DNA of 64,000 bases from Neospora caninum Liverpool (lineage: Eukaryota; Apicomplexa; Conoidasida; Eucoccidiorida; Sarcocystidae), in NCBI RefSeq assembly GCF_000208865.1, contig NC_018390.1, forward strand, positions 1,040,790 to 1,104,789. Direction: 5' to 3'. The notes under the pieces are model-generated. The model did no database searches and was not told the DNA's origin. It saw nothing but the letters and a program-made list of their open reading frames with translations. Position numbers and translations under genes: made by a program. This document shows, piece after piece, positions 12,679 to 26,400 of this stretch. Every line of letters begins with the position of its first letter. The first letter of the stretch is position 1.

Positions 12679-13388
12679 GGTATGTACATACATTTCCCTT
12701 GGTCTTTTGACGCCTCACAGGGGCTGATGGTGCGCCAGTCAGCTGTAATATGGTTTTTGCGGTCGAGAACCCGAGAGGTGTCTTTCTGCCAAGAACAGGG
12801 AACGTTAACGTGGATTTGCGCTTCTCAAGGAGATGGAAAAGTATCTTTTTAAAGACTGTCCACAATCCGCTGTGCAGAAAGCCGCCTGCGACACTGTCGC
12901 GCTCTTTGCCGACGCGTTCCGGGTAGGACACGCAGCCTTCCTTTTCTCCTTCCCAGAGGTCCGCCCCGCATATCCCCAAGCTGCTTCGCGCCCGCTGTCT
13001 TCCGCTGGTCATCCGCGTGCTCCAGCGACTTGGCGACTCAAGGCTGCATGTGCACGCCGTCCTCAACAGCCACACGCCGCGACACCCAATCTTCCCTGTT
13101 TTTTCTGGGTGAGACGAAGGCGTTTCCCTCGCGGAGAGAAGACGCGTCACAGAAGGACAACACCGCATTTCACCCAAAGCGTGGGGGCGTCGAGTTTTTT
13201 TCGTACACCGCCCCCACTGCGTCTCGCCCGTCGTGTCTCCCTCGCTGCATCTCTGCCCCGGGCTCCCCCGTCGACCGCGCCTGGTCCCTTCTCTCGCGTT
13301 CGTGCCCCGCATGCGGAGGCGGTGAGTCGTGCAAAGGCAGGCGACAGATAAAAACAGAGGGAGACGAGGAATCACGACACACAACCCT

Positions 13389-16332
13389 TTAATACGGACT
13401 ACGCCGGACGTTCGACCGTCCCACTGCTCCGTAGTACGGCGCTGAAGACACAAAAAGCAAACAGAAACACCCAGGGTGAGGCGACAGGCGAGAGACGCTG
13501 CACGGTGTGCCGTTGAGACAGCAAATCTTCAGAGACCGCACGAAAAACACAGAGACAACACGCGCTTCGTCGGCCAGAGAAAGGAACACGACAAAGCGAA
13601 TCTTGGACCGCAACCACGGGATACAGAACCGCCCGCGCATAAATACACACGCGTAAAACCGTAGATGCATCGTGCACAACTGCGTAACCCAGATCTCGAG
13701 CTGTTCTGTGCTGTCTCTCTCCCGTGTCCACCGTTTCCTTTCCGCTCGTTTTCGGGCACTTACATTGCCTGACAGGGCTGTAGCCACTGCTGTATCCGGC
13801 TGCGGTCGAGGCGGCTGCGCCGGGACTTGCGGTGCGCGCGTAGTACGCGCCGCCCGCACCACTCGCTGCGGTTCCCGCAGAGCTGTCCTCGTCCCAGTAG
13901 CCCCGGGCCGATGTGCCCGCGGCGCCTCCGGCCGCTGAGGCTCCACCGTCGTACGGGACACTTGAGCCGGCGTAGTAGCCGGCGGCGGAGCCCAGCGAGT
14001 GGGAGACGAGGGTAGACGCCCCGCCCGCTGCGCCTGCAGCCTGCGGATGCATCACGGACGCTGTGGCTGCAGGCGCCGCGGCGACTCCGGCCGCTGGGGG
14101 CATGTAGTAGGGCGACGGAGAGGCGGCGTAGCCGCCAGTCGCGGGAGCCACGGAGGAGTAGTACGCAACACCGGGGCTCATCGCGGGGGCGACTGGGGGC
14201 GGAGGCCCGTAGTAGTACGTGGGAGACGATCGCGGGGGGGCCGCGTAGTACCCGCCTGGAGGGGGTACGTGGGGCGGCGGATGGGCCATGGCGTGGGGCG
14301 GAGGGTAGCGGGGGCCCGAAGGCGGAAGACTCGGGCCGCGGGCCATGGGGTACCGGGGGCGGGGGGGCGGGAGCGTCGCCCGCGACTCCGCCGCACGCAC
14401 TTCGCACTGAAGAGGAAAAAAGCGACAGAAAGGCAGGGGCCAGCGGAGAGTGTGCAGAGACGCGCGCGCAAAAACCAAAACGGTTACACGACGCGCGAGA
14501 AGCGACCGCAGGGGGCGAGACAGGGAAACAGGGGACACGACGTGAGAAGACCAGTTTGAGAGGAAAACCGCGGCGCGAGGGAAAGAGGCGCAGGGAGCTC
14601 AAGAAACGCACGAGGAAAACGACGAATCCTCACGCATCAAGACAGACAGGACGACGCGAGAAAAAGGAAAGAGCGCGGGGGAACGCAGCAAAAAGAAAAA
14701 GACGAGAGACCGTGAATGACTACATGCCACTCAGATGAACAGCTCGGCGGCGCAGCGCTCTGACGCCTCGGTTCGTGTGCTTACGTTGTCTTTCTCATTG
14801 AGGTTGTGGCGTCTGGACTTGAGGACCTCCTTCACCGAATCTTCAGAGGCGAAGACGACGAAGCCAAACCCACGGCTCTTTCCAGTTGTCGCGTCGCGAA
14901 TGATGCTCACCTGTACCGATATTTGCATCCACACAAAACCCCAGGGGTCCACAGAAAAACTCGTGAGGACGTGTGGGCGTTTCTTCGTGCGACTCGCATA
15001 TTACAGGTTGACTCGTCGCTCCACTCGGCAACCGCACCATGCCTCTAGTCGCTCACCTTGTCGACTGTCCCAAACTTGGCAAAATACTTTTCCACGTCGC
15101 CTACAGAGAAAGCGCAACACACACCACACAGCTACGCTCTCGAGTCCTTCCAACGCCATCTATACATACATGTAGATTTGCATTCGCTTTGCAAAAAACT
15201 CCTTATCTTGCAAGGAATCACACCTCCAGGCACATACCCTCTCACCTCTATCTCAACATGCATATATATATATATATCTGTATATATATCTGTATATATA
15301 TATATCTGTATATATATATATATATCTGTATATATATCTGTATATATGTATAGATGCATATACGTAGTAGCGATACATCTCTATGCGCGGGCCCGTTTTT
15401 GCTCTGTAGGTATACGTCGTTTTGCACTTGCTGCTGGCGAAGGCGTCCCCGCACGACCGCTGCTCTTTGCTGCATCCGTTTGACGTCGCCTTTTGCAGGC
15501 CATGCGACGGCGCGGAATCACTCACTCTCTGAGAGACTCGGGTTGACGCCGCCAACGAAGATTTTTCTCTTGAGGGAGACGTTGCCGTCATCGTGGAGAG
15601 CGCGGACTTCCACTTTCTTCCCGCCGATGGCGTGCTGCGCGTTGAAGATCGCCTCCTTCGCGTCCTCAGACCCCATCGTGACGAAGCAGAAGCCGCGGTT
15701 GCGCCCCGTCATCTTGTCCATCTTCAACTCCACCATCTTCACTTTCCCGAAACGCTCAAAGTAGGAGCGGATCTGCAGTTCCGTCGCCTGCGGATTGACG
15801 CCGCCCACGAAGAACTTCCTGCGCCACAACCCGCGCAGGCACAGAGAAGAAACTCAGAGACAGCGAAGGAAAATGCGGGAGAGAGAGAAGCCTGGTGTGG
15901 AAAGCAAGAAGAGAGAGACGCGCACCGAGAAGATACGCATGCACTGAGGAGAGATGACACTGCGGAGGTCCCACGAACTTACAAGGCTGCATCTGGGTCT
16001 TCGGGTTTGTCCGCTCCGTTGGTACCGTCATCTTTCGTCTCCTCGTTCTCCTCAGCGTGTTCTGCGTCTTGTCCCTCTTTCTCGGCTTCTCCGGCGTTTG
16101 CTTCGTCGGCCTTATCTGCCTCGTCGTCTCGTTTCCCGTTTTTCCCCTCGTCCTCACACGCTCTCGCTTCCTCCCCGCCCTCGGCGGGAAGGTGCGCGAC
16201 AGCCGGGATGCCGTCGCTGGCCGCGTGCTCCTCGATCGCGTCTGCAAAGTTCTCTGAGGGCGAGGCTTCGTCGGGCTTCTCCGGGAAGGTCTGCTCCTCG
16301 AGCAGCTGCTCGGGGACCGCCGTCTCCGCCAT
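13389..16332 (-). CDS. Two-RRM RNA-binding protein (Musashi/DAZAP/HRP1-like)
   Basis: Six exons: 16332-15983, 15818-15526, 15100-15057, 14910-14785, 14406-13764, 13441-13389, total 502 aa. All introns are GT..AG and all phases fit. The start is the first ATG (MAETAVPEQLLEEQ), and the stop is TAA at 13391-13389. Residues 1-116 are acidic (Glu, Asp, Ala). RRM1 (about 118-193) has RNP2 KFFVGGV and RNP1 RGFCFVTM at 158-165. RRM2 (about 202-278) has RNP2 KIFVGGV and RNP1 RGFGFVVF at 242-249. From about 280 the protein is rich in Pro, Tyr, Gly, Ala and Ser with YYG and YYA repeats, a typical low-complexity tail. The tandem RRMs with VGGV and a short linker are those of the hnRNP A/B, Musashi and DAZAP1 class, which bind single-stranded RNA in nuclear and cytoplasmic mRNPs. 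Exon 3 is only 44 nt. The RNA target cannot be told from the sequence. Confidence 0.93.
15261..15350. repeat. TATATATCTG mosaic microsatellite in an intron
   Basis: About 90 bp of (TA)n broken regularly by CTG, within intron 2 of the RRM gene (15101-15525). It gives repeated tyrosine/isoleucine open frames on both strands that are not genes. Confidence 0.85.
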
Positions 16333-19300
16333 CTCCGCAAAAAATGCCAGCAACGGCGAACGCGCTGGAGGGCAGTGGAGAGACAGGAGAACGAATCGAG
16401 AGAGAGAGAGAGAGAGCACCGGAAGAAAGGCCGGAGAAAAAGAGCAGGCACAGTGGGGCCAGAACGGACAGTGAGCGCGTCGACGTGCGTGTTGCCACCA
16501 GTAAGACCGATGCCGAACGCAAACGCGCGGAAGAAGATTGGAAGAGGCGACACCGAGAATGTCGACTCTCGGAGACAAAGCAGATGACGCTGCGGAACGA
16601 GCTATCGCTGGCCGGCGTACGGGCCGTGCGCCAAAAGTGGACGGGAGGAAAATCAGCTGCCTCGAGGGGGGAGTGAAGTCGACAGACGCTGACCGGGGTC
16701 GAATACGAAGGCGAAAGGATGTGGATGCGCAGGATTTGTTTCAAGCGTGAGTGACGCGGAATGGGAGAAAAAGGGCGGGGGGAAACGACGGCGTTTCTCT
16801 TGGTGAAAAACTCTCGAAGCCGTCTGCTGACGGGCGCCCGTAGAAAAACCGATTGGGGCGTGAAAACGTATATCCGCTGCTTGTTCGTCGTGCAGTGGAG
16901 AACCCCCAGGCACGTTGGAAGTTTGTATGTGTAGACACAATGTTTATTGAAAATTGAAATCTCTGGACGATGGGTTCCACCGAAGGGTCGTCGGTGAGAA
17001 GCACGCGATTGGTCTCTCTATGGCGCACCCTCTCAAGTTTGAAATCGTGAGGCTGACGCGGAAAACTGTGCAGGCATTCGAAGAAAAAGGCCATCCAAGT
17101 TCAGCGATGCAAAACAAGTCGGAGCGCCACTGGTGCTACGGATTCTCCCGAGTCACGGACGCCGAAAACGCAGCAAAGAACTGCAGCGAAGAGCACATTA
17201 GACGCAGAGAGGGTTGCGTGGGGTACAGGCGTACCGTTTGTACCAGTGCAGCTGAACAGAGAATTCACGAGGTAGTAAAACAAACGCGAAAGTCCCCGAC
17301 GAAAGACACGCGCAAAGGGCAGCCGCATCGGGCGGTTGGTTTCGAGAAAACAGGGGAAAACTGCACACCGGTAGGCGCGCGCTCCAATCTCGCCAGCCGA
17401 GAACATCCCATTCGCACTCCGTTAGACTCTCTCCCGGCGCAGCCGCTTGATTTTTCCCGTGCTGCTTTTCGCGGCAGGCTGGACGAACACCCTCGCGACT
17501 CCACGTAGCAGGATCGCGTGAGTTTTCGCATGAGTTCTCGGTGGCGCACTCCGTTTCCTACACGTGGGAATCCGGGCGTGCGCAGCGGGCCTCGAACTGG
17601 CAAAAGGCGCAGGAAAATAAAGACAGGAAAGAAAAAGTAAACAAGACCGCACTGCAGCCCTACGAGACAGCCATTTCACACCCGAAAGCTTCTCGCACAC
17701 ACTTTTCTCTATCAACAGAGTTTAGAGCTGCGCCTTCACTGCCGGCCAACATCTCAGTCCGACTCCCACGCGACTGGACGCCGACCCGAATATAAGCCGA
17801 CACTCCAAGTGCCTGTAAAATGGCATATTGGCTGCTGCCCTTCGCTCTGCAGTTCTACTGGGGATCGGTAAGAAAGCAAAAGCCCGAATGCTGTGATTAG
17901 TCGGCTGGTGTTCTGCTGAGGACACACGCAGAAAAATGTGAGCACGTCCAGATCCCGCCGGCAGTAGGATCTGCTTTCCACCCAAAACACCGCACAGCGA
18001 GGGCACAGTGGTTTCGGATTCTTTGCACTCTCGCAAACAACCGCCTATATGGTCGTTGCTAGCTCGTGAGAGAACGCTCCGTAGCGTAAGAAAACGGTCA
18101 CGATATAGGAAGGGTGCGCGTCTTCGGTTTCTCTAGCAGTCCACTAACTCGACCGCCTAGCATGCTGAGGCACCATGGGGAGTGCCGAGTCGCGAGTCGC
18201 CTGCCTCTTCCTGCAGCAGCCTCTCTCCGGCTTGGAAGTTCCTACGTGTCTTTTCGCCTTCCTCGGAAAGAGTAAGGACTTAAAATCGAGAGACGGGTGG
18301 GAAACGAAACGCGTTAGAGGTCGTGTTCGGCTGCTCGTCGCCGCAAGGCAGAGTGTGTGGTCCGTGTGTCGCGCAAGCAATGGTTCGCGTAACCCCAGCG
18401 GATGTTTGGCGAGTGAAAAAATCCGGCACTCCGTGGAACCGAGCGAGGGAATGGAGAAGCGAGAGGCGCAGCCTGTAGCTTAGAGAGTGTTTCGTTCTAT
18501 AAACGTGCAACTTTCCACGGAACAGCTGCGAAACTGGAAAGTCGCACCGACGCGCGACGCCTAGACTCGACAAAGCGCCCTCCGCACGCCAAATCCCGAG
18601 TTCATGCGCTGCTTCAGCGAATTCGTTGGTTGGGCTGTTTGCGGGCTTCAGAGCTGAGCGCTCCCTCTCTCGACGAGACGGCGGCGTTTGTGGCTGCTGG
18701 TCCATTTGTTGTTCAGAGCGTCTCCGCGTTTCGAAAGTCTCCGTTCTTTGGTTGCGTAGGCAGCAGAGAAGGAAGGCGTGCCGTTCCAGCTAACCCGCTG
18801 AGAGAATCGCGTCGATCTTGCTGGCCGGGCGCACTGGCTTCCGTCACCCAGCGTGCTCAAAAGAGAAAGGTCTGCGGAGCTCACCCGCAACGCAACCATT
18901 GGTTGGACTTTCTCGGCTCCGGATTCGCAAGAAAACCTTTTCGAGGGCGTCCTTTGAAGCCGGGAAGGAGCGATTTTCAGGGTTTCGTCGGCAGTCCTGA
19001 ACCCTCCGTCTCGCGACTGGAACGCCCGGTCGGCACGGGAGTGTCCCTTTCGCTTACCTCCGAAACAACGAAGGCACCGTTTCCCGCATCTCTCTTTCCA
19101 CTTCCTGGGCAACTTGCCTCGCGCGAGAAGCGCAGGCAAAGACAGTCAACGGCCCTACGGCGAATTCTGTGTCCCTCTCGTTTCTGAGTCTCGGAGGCGT
19201 CACCGCATCGACTGCCGACGCATGCTTTTTTCAGGACATGTCGCTCTCCATTTGAAAGGGTAGCCTTTATGTGGTGTCTTTCTTTTTTTCGAAGCCACCC

Positions 19301-19728
19301 TCATTTTCTGCCGGGGGAGCGCCTCTTTCGGAGCCGCCGTGTTCGCCCCGCCGCACCGACCCACGGTGGAAGTCTTGCGGGTCTCGGAGCAGCAGCGCAG
19401 AGGGAAACCGCTCTCTCCTACTCTCTTTCTCTTCTCTCGCTTGTGTAGATTCCCGCCCTCGGGCTTACACAGAGAGATCTTTGCGGTTCAAGTGCGTTCC
19501 CCACGTTTCAGCAGCCTCCTTTGTGGCCGCCGTCGCTGTCCAGGGGCGCCACGCAGCCAGCAGAGGCGATTTCCCGTTCCTCCTCCCCCTCTGGCTTCAT
19601 TCGCTCTTCTGGAAAGTCTCTCTCAAGGCACAGCGTGTCCGTGCCGTCCTCAGAAACACAGCGCGTCTGCTTCCTCGGAAGGAACTTTGTTTCGCTTTTA
19701 CCCTCGGACGAGGAAAGCTAGACCCAGA
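16333..19728. other. Divergent intergenic region, no gene called
   Basis: This 3.4-kb spacer lies between the start of the RRM gene (minus) and the start of the PH-like gene (plus). A (GA)n run at about 16398-16414 lies in the 5' region of the RRM gene. Open frames at 18630-19187 plus and 19271-20065 plus are long but begin at non-ATG codons, have no domain, and are probably 5' UTR of the PH-like gene. A small frame at 18175 begins Met-Gly-Ser but has no phase-compatible partner exon. Confidence 0.5.
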
Positions 19729-20403
19729 ATGGCGGTGCCTACCACAGCCAAGGGGTACGCAAGGCCTTCCCTGTAAAAAAGAATGTGCTCTCGTGCGCGT
19801 CCCCGCTCGCGACTCTCTCTTCTCTCTCCTTTTTCTCCCCTCTGCATCTTCTGTTGCGCCTCCTGTTTCCTTCATGGACTGCCTCTCTTCCTCTCGCTTC
19901 TTGACTCTTCCCGTGGCGCTCCGTTATTACGGAGGCATCCGCCGCCTTCGCCCTCCTGGGCCTCTCTTCACGTCTTGCGCTCTTTGTCTGCTTGCTTCCT
20001 CATGCATTTCTTCTGCGGGTGCCTGCTTCGTAAACCCTCTTCCGCCCTTCTCTCCTGGCGCGTGACGATCCTTTCTCTGCATTCTTTTTCTGTCGCTCGT
20101 GCGTTTCTCGCGCCAATTTCTCTTCAGAAATAGGAGAGAGGAGCGCGACTCGGAATTCTTCAAGCTCGCGTGGCCCTCAGGGGAGAAAGTGACACAGTTA
20201 GCTGCCAACCTCTACAAGTACATCGACCGCACCAGCTCATACCCTGACGAAAATGTAAGTCGAAGGCCCTCTCCATATATACATGCCAAGGCCCTCGTCC
20301 TCTGTAATCGACCGCATATACATACAGATATGCATGTATCTGGATCCTTGTGTGTACATGCTTGTATGCTTGTCACATGCGTGTATATATTTTATATTCG
20401 AAC

Positions 20404-20439
<36 letters not shown>

Positions 20440-23400
20440 CGAGAGAGTGAGGGAGGGAGAGATATAGATACAGGGATATCTGTGCCTCCCTGCGTAGCGC
20501 TGAGCCCGCGTGGCAAGAGGACTGAGAGTTTCTTCACAGTGTGTCTTTCGCTTCATTAGCGACGGTTCTCTTCGGCCTGTCCTGAGCTGAGCCCCCGGCG
20601 GCGTCTGTTCTGTGCCTCTGACTGTACGCGTACCTCGGTTCGCTTTTTCGGCGTGCGACGTGCGCGATTGCTGGCGCTGCGCCCAAGCGCTTCCCTGCAT
20701 TTCTGACCATGCACGTCGCGCCGTCGAGCTCCTGTTTCTCCTCTCAGGCTATCTCTGAAGAGCTGGAGCTCTTCGAGTGCGCGGTGGCCGAAGAAGGCAA
20801 GCCGGCGTCGCTCCCCGGGGACTTCGTGCCTCGAGGCTCGGTGAGGAATCTGTCGCCGTCCAGGCGCTGAGATCCTTCGAATACGTCCCTTTTTTGAGAA
20901 GCATGCGAAAGAGACATGTGCATTTTGCCACATCTAAAAATCCCGCCCTGCTCGGGAGTGTCTACTCTGCACTGGACTGCTTCCCTTCTTAGCTCTTGAA
21001 AACCTCGCTTTTTCCCGATGCACGCGCTCTCAACCTTTCTTTCGTCTTTGCCCGACCCCCGTCTCTTGAACGGTTCTCGCGTCAAGACACTTGCAGGGAC
21101 GGGCGCCGTCTACCTTCCGTCACGTGCGCCGCCTTGCGGACAGAACGCACACACGCATTTTCCATTCTTTATACATTCTCTCTTCTTTCAAAAATACAGA
21201 GCACTCCAAATATAAAGGCACAGAGAGGTACTGCGTAGGGTCTCTGAGGCGGAGAGGATTTGCTGTCCTGATTAGGAATGTGTGAGTCACGAATTCCTTT
21301 CTTTGCTCTACGCATTTTGCCACGCTTCAAAAACTCGCGTGTCTTCGTCGGCTGGCCCTCCTCATGTCTCATCCCGCTGTGTGCATCGCTCTCGCCTTTT
21401 CCCGTCTCTCTTCGTCCTCGTCTCTCTCTTGTCTTCTTCCGTTGCCGCCGCCGTCACGCTCGCTCTTCGCACCTTCTCTGCAGCGGCCGCTGTTCTTTCG
21501 TTTTGTCTCCGCAGAAAATGAGGGCGATTTTGCGCGACGAGATTTACCGGGCGGTTCAAGATGCGTCCGAATCGTCTGGCCGCTCCACGTCCGTCTCCGC
21601 GAAGAAGCGTGTGTCGATCCAGTTCGTCACGGAGGAAGATCAATCCAGGCTCCGTCTTGACCTAGGTTAGCGCCCCTCCTTCCCATTTTCCGTTAGACTG
21701 CGAAGCTGCGCATATACACCCAAATCTATATACAAAGACATATACAAATGCATATACAAATCTATATACAAATATATATTTATAGATAAAATATCAAGGA
21801 CACGCGTGTACGGAGAGGCGCATATGGGCAAATGCGTGTATAGGCGAGTATTTGTTGTGGGAGATACATGCTTCGGTTTTGTTCTGTCTCCAGCGTCTCG
21901 GACGCCCTTCCTTCTGCCCGTCGCTCGTTTGCTGTCTTACTCTCGTGTCCACGTTCTTTCTGCCTCGGCTGTCTGTCGTTTTCTCTTGTGTCTTCTCTGC
22001 CGCTGCATTTCCTCCCTGCCTTGTCGCGCGCCTTCAGGTCGACGCGTGCAGTGGGGCGGTGTCGAAATCAAGGAGTTCGAGAAGCCGGACAAAGAGTGGG
22101 ACCAGAAAACTGAGGAACGTGAGTTTGTCGCTTTTGCAACCTATGGGAAACTCGAGACGCCGACGCAGAAGGCGTGTGCATCCTCCCGTTTTCCCTTTTC
22201 CTATTCCTCCCTTTTTTCGCACAGCTTATCCATGCACATTCTTTCGCCCCCCCTCCCCCCCCCTCCCCCCCCCCCCCCCCCGGTGTAAAAAATCCTTGAG
22301 CGCCGCTGATAGAGGCGAGAAGGGACAGGCGGGAGACCGGGGCCTTTTCCTGGTTTCCTGGTCGTGCATTTCCCCACTCTGACAAAAACTCTCCGGAGAG
22401 AGATCTGCCGGTCGCGGTTTCGCCCCAGCTCGAGACTCCCACGTCACCTGTATGGACACTTGGCAGCTTGTCGGTGTGGCCGCGTCCAGTCGAAACCCCC
22501 GGGCATCCGGCGTTTGGCAGGCGTGCCTCGTGGCGATCGGAAAGGGACGGCTTCCATTCGTCGACACGGGGTTGGTTTCCGCCGCTCCTCTCGCGTGTGT
22601 GTGTCGCTGCCGAGACTCCGATCTCTCTCTAAACTCCGACCTCTTCTTCTTCAGCCCTTCTGCCACGTAGACGGGGTAACCACCGGAAACAGAGGAGCCT
22701 GAGAAGCAAACGACGCAGCTGGACCACGTTTCTGGTTCCGACTCTCTGTGCGGTTTGCGTCAGGCGTTCAGTCGCTCAAGTCGCAATACAACGGTGCGGA
22801 GCTCGAGGTCGTCTACAGACTGCTCGTCGACGAATACATGACCGCAAAGCCTGTGCTGCTGGTCACACCGACGGGGAAAAAGTTGCGGTCGTCGGTGTGC
22901 GTCAACAAAGACGTGAGAAAACACTCTTTCCCCAGCGTTCGGTTCCGCCACTGGGACTGGAGTCTCCTAGTTCGTCTTGTTTCTGCGACATGCGGTGCAC
23001 ATCTGTCGTGGCCCGACCCTTCTTCTCGTGCGCCGCTCCATTCGCCTCGCTTCGCGACTTCGGCGCCTCTCTCGCTCGCCTCTCGTCTGTCCTTTGCCTT
23101 GTTCTTCGTTAGCGGCGTTTGCTCGTTGGTCTCGCTGTCCTCTCTCGTCGAGCACGATGGCGAAGACGAGGCAGGCGCGCGTGCGCGTCTCGAGTTTCTC
23201 TAGGGGGTCAACTCGGTTGGGAAGCGCTGCGCTGTCCTTTTTTCAGAAACTGTTTGTCACCAAGGAGATCGACGGCGTGAACCTAGTCGACGTGGCCGTT
23301 CGCCTAAGCGAGATCGCGCATATCCAGTTTGGGCGCCCGCCGTCGCTTCGGCTCCTCCAGGAGAAGGGAAAGGAAGAAACGCATGAAGTCTCCGACAGTC

Positions 23401-26400
23401 AGTATCTCTACATTGTCTTCAAAGCCAACGCGCGCCGCAGCAGCGCCACAGGGCTCTGCACTGGTCCAGGTGCGCTGAAACTTGCATGCGTTTCCGCGTT
23501 CCGATCCGCGGTAGCTCTTGTTCCTCGGGAAAAACCGTCAGAGTGTGTTTCCGTTTCGCGCCCCTCGAAAACAGCCCAGAAAGAAAGTCCAGATTTCTCG
23601 GTCTTCGCTGGAGAGTGCTCGCTTCAACGGGGCACTGGCGCTCCTCGCCGCAAATGTCCCGAAACAGAACGCAAAAATGCGTCTCTGGAAGGGAAACGAC
23701 TGTGACGTCCTCCTCGAAAGTGGACAACTGGACGCATTTCTGTTCGGGATCTAGAACTACTGTATGCACATTCATACGTATACAGTTACACAAAATACAC
23801 AAAACATGCGCATATGTGTAGAGGATGCATGCAGGCATCGGTGTTCCGTACATCTTGTGCTTGGACCGCTTTTTGTTCGCGTTCGCTGTTACGGCAGCCA
23901 CGGGGCTGAGCAACTGTTCCCTTTCGCATGAACGCACCGCCGCTCCGCATGCACCCGTTTGCATCTTCAGCCGCCGTTTCTTCCGGCGCGACTGTGCACC
24001 CTTCAGCCGAGGTGCCTGGAGGGTTCTCCGTAGGGAACGCGGGTTTGCATGCGTTTCGCTTTTTCGCGTGTTTTTGCTCAGGTCAGCTACCTCCTGCGGC
24101 CACGCCCGGGACGGAGGCAGGGACGCCTCAGCCGCTGACGGTCTCGATTCTCTTTTCCACGGAAGCCGAGCGGAACAGTTTTGCGTTGCTGCTGAGGACG
24201 AGCATGCGTCTGGTGCACGGCAGTACCATCGGCGACTGGGAGGACACCATCGACGACTCCGACGAGGAGACTGCCACGATGATCGCCTTCGAGACGATCG
24301 ACGAACTGTTTGACTCAAAAAGTCCAGAGAAGAGCGAAGACGCGGATAAGGCGCGACTCATCAAGTGCCTCACCGCTTTCGGCAAAGGCGTCAACGTGCA
24401 AAAGGTACGAGATGCGGGAAAGAAAGAAGAAGAGAGAAGAGAGGAGAGAGAGAGGGACGCGAAGGAGGAAGAACGAGGGGGAGACAAGAGTGAGAAGCGG
24501 GAGAGACGAAGGAAGAAAACGAGTAGGCTTCCAGTCAGTGTGAGACGCGCGCGTCGACTTGGCGTCGAATGACCGTCAGAACACATGAGAGAGGAACTCT
24601 CCTGGGGGTGCGGAGCTGTGTTTGAGGGCGGCAGGAGAAACTCCTCAGGAAATTGGAAGGGGGAAAAGCGATCGAAGCGCGTTGTTGACGTGTTTGGTGG
24701 CAAGGGGATCGCCCAGCTCCGGACACCCCTCTGGTGAGACAGAAGGCAGACAGCAGCGCGAAGGAGAAAGCCAGAGGTGACAACCCACGAATCTCCGCCG
24801 AAGCATCCTTGTCAAGAAATGAGACGGGAGGCTCACGACTCATGCGGCAAGGTCGGCACTCGCATGCGTCTGTGTGGCCGGGACACAGGTAGTCGCCCCG
24901 TCACTCTCGTGTTTGTGCTCTCTTCGAAACCATCTGCGTTTGTCGGACGGGAAATCGCTGGCCTGGGGGACTGAGCACTCTTTTCAAACTCACGGGTTCT
25001 GTAGTTTCGGGGCGCGTCGGTGTGTGTGTGTGCGTGTGCAGGCGACCTCGAAAGGAACCCTTGTCGTTCGCCGGCTCTCTTTGGCAGGCGCTTCGCTTCA
25101 GCTTCTCTCGCTCAAGAGCAACAAAGGCCAAGTGGTTGGTGTTTTCGACGACGTTCTGGTAAGAAGCGTGGACTCGGGTATCTGTGTTCGACGTCAACTC
25201 TTCCAGCGACATCTCGTTTCTTTGCGCCCCAACCTTCTCGCGGAACAAGAGCGAGTTACGGCGGATCTGCGAGCTCGAGGCTCCCAAAGAAAAGCCGGCA
25301 ACAAGAAACAATAACGGTCCTGTAGTGTAGACACGTGGAAACCCATTATAGGATGTGGTGCTTCCTGTTCCATGTGTCCACGAAGTCGCAAAAAGGTTTC
25401 CGAATACCTGCGTGCTGGCCTCTTGGGGGGACATCGCCAAGGCGGGGCGCGTCCCCACGCCTTCTCCGCTCCTTTGCCGGACAGCTCTTCCCGTTGCTGC
25501 GTTCCAGAGGCACACAGAGACACACCAGAGTCTGTCTATTATTTTCGCGTGGATCCGAGGAGAGATGAGGCCGGAGAAGTGCGCATTGCTGGGGCTTTGA
25601 CCCAACCGGCAAGAGGACGAAACTGCAACACAACTTGGTAGCTGCAGCCTGTGCACGGCTTCTTGCCGTGTTTCACCGAAACGCGTGAGGACTGCTCTGC
25701 GACAGTGACGTAGAGACCGGCTTCTGTGTCCTTGCTGAGCGCACCAGCAGCACATACACGCATCGACACACGTTCATACACGCTCATATCTCCTGCGTTT
25801 AAAGAGTGAATGTTTTCGTCAGCACATCTGCGAGATGGTGAAGTTGTGTGGGAATTTCAGGGGCGGGGCTGTTTTCCGAGTTCCTCTCTGTGCACAAGCG
25901 CCCCGTTCTCGTTGTGCGTTTGTCTTCTAGGCGGTGGTCCCAGGCCAAGACGATGACTGCTTCCGCGCGCTCGCGAAGAAACAGCAACTGCCGTCGGCCT
26001 CGCTGTGTGCGGTCGTGAAACTCACTGACCACTCGTTCGCGCTTATTTTCCAGTGAGTCTCTCCAGACCAGCTGGCCTGGCAAACGAAAGCGAAAGAGAA
26101 GGCTCATATTTTGGGACGCGCGCCCGAGCACGTATATTCACTTCCATATGTCCAAAAGTATCCCTATGTGTAAGTTTATGCATACATGTATATGCATCGT
26201 ACGCGGTGTGTGATGTGTGTCCTCACGACTCAGGACGCAGGCAGCGCGAGACAACTTTGTATTTATGATGAAGCATCTGGACGAAAGTGACGAGATGCTG
26301 CGTTACGTCGACGACGGTTCTCAGTCGGAGCCGACTTCCGGTCGGGCGCCGGGCGGGTCCAGCGCCAAGGCGGATGCTTCGTCCGCTTCTCTCCAACCGC

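Larger units (their letters stand above)
9612..13388. other. Convergent intergenic region with TA-rich microsatellites
   Basis: This stretch separates the 3' ends of the PP2C gene (plus) and the RRM gene (minus). It contains several perfect (TA)n runs between 11866 and 12678. Short open frames such as 11448-11786 plus and 12208-12852 plus have no domains and partly translate the TA repeats. I see no supported gene. Confidence 0.5.

Noticed and set aside
15058..15483. Tyrosine/isoleucine-rich open frames on both strands
   Set aside because: They translate the intronic TATATATCTG repeat.
18175..18483. Frame starting Met-Gly-Ser with a nearby Cys, like an acylation signal for the PH-like gene
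   Set aside because: Its donor leaves one base, but the next real exon needs two. Exon 19729-19772 fits in phase instead.
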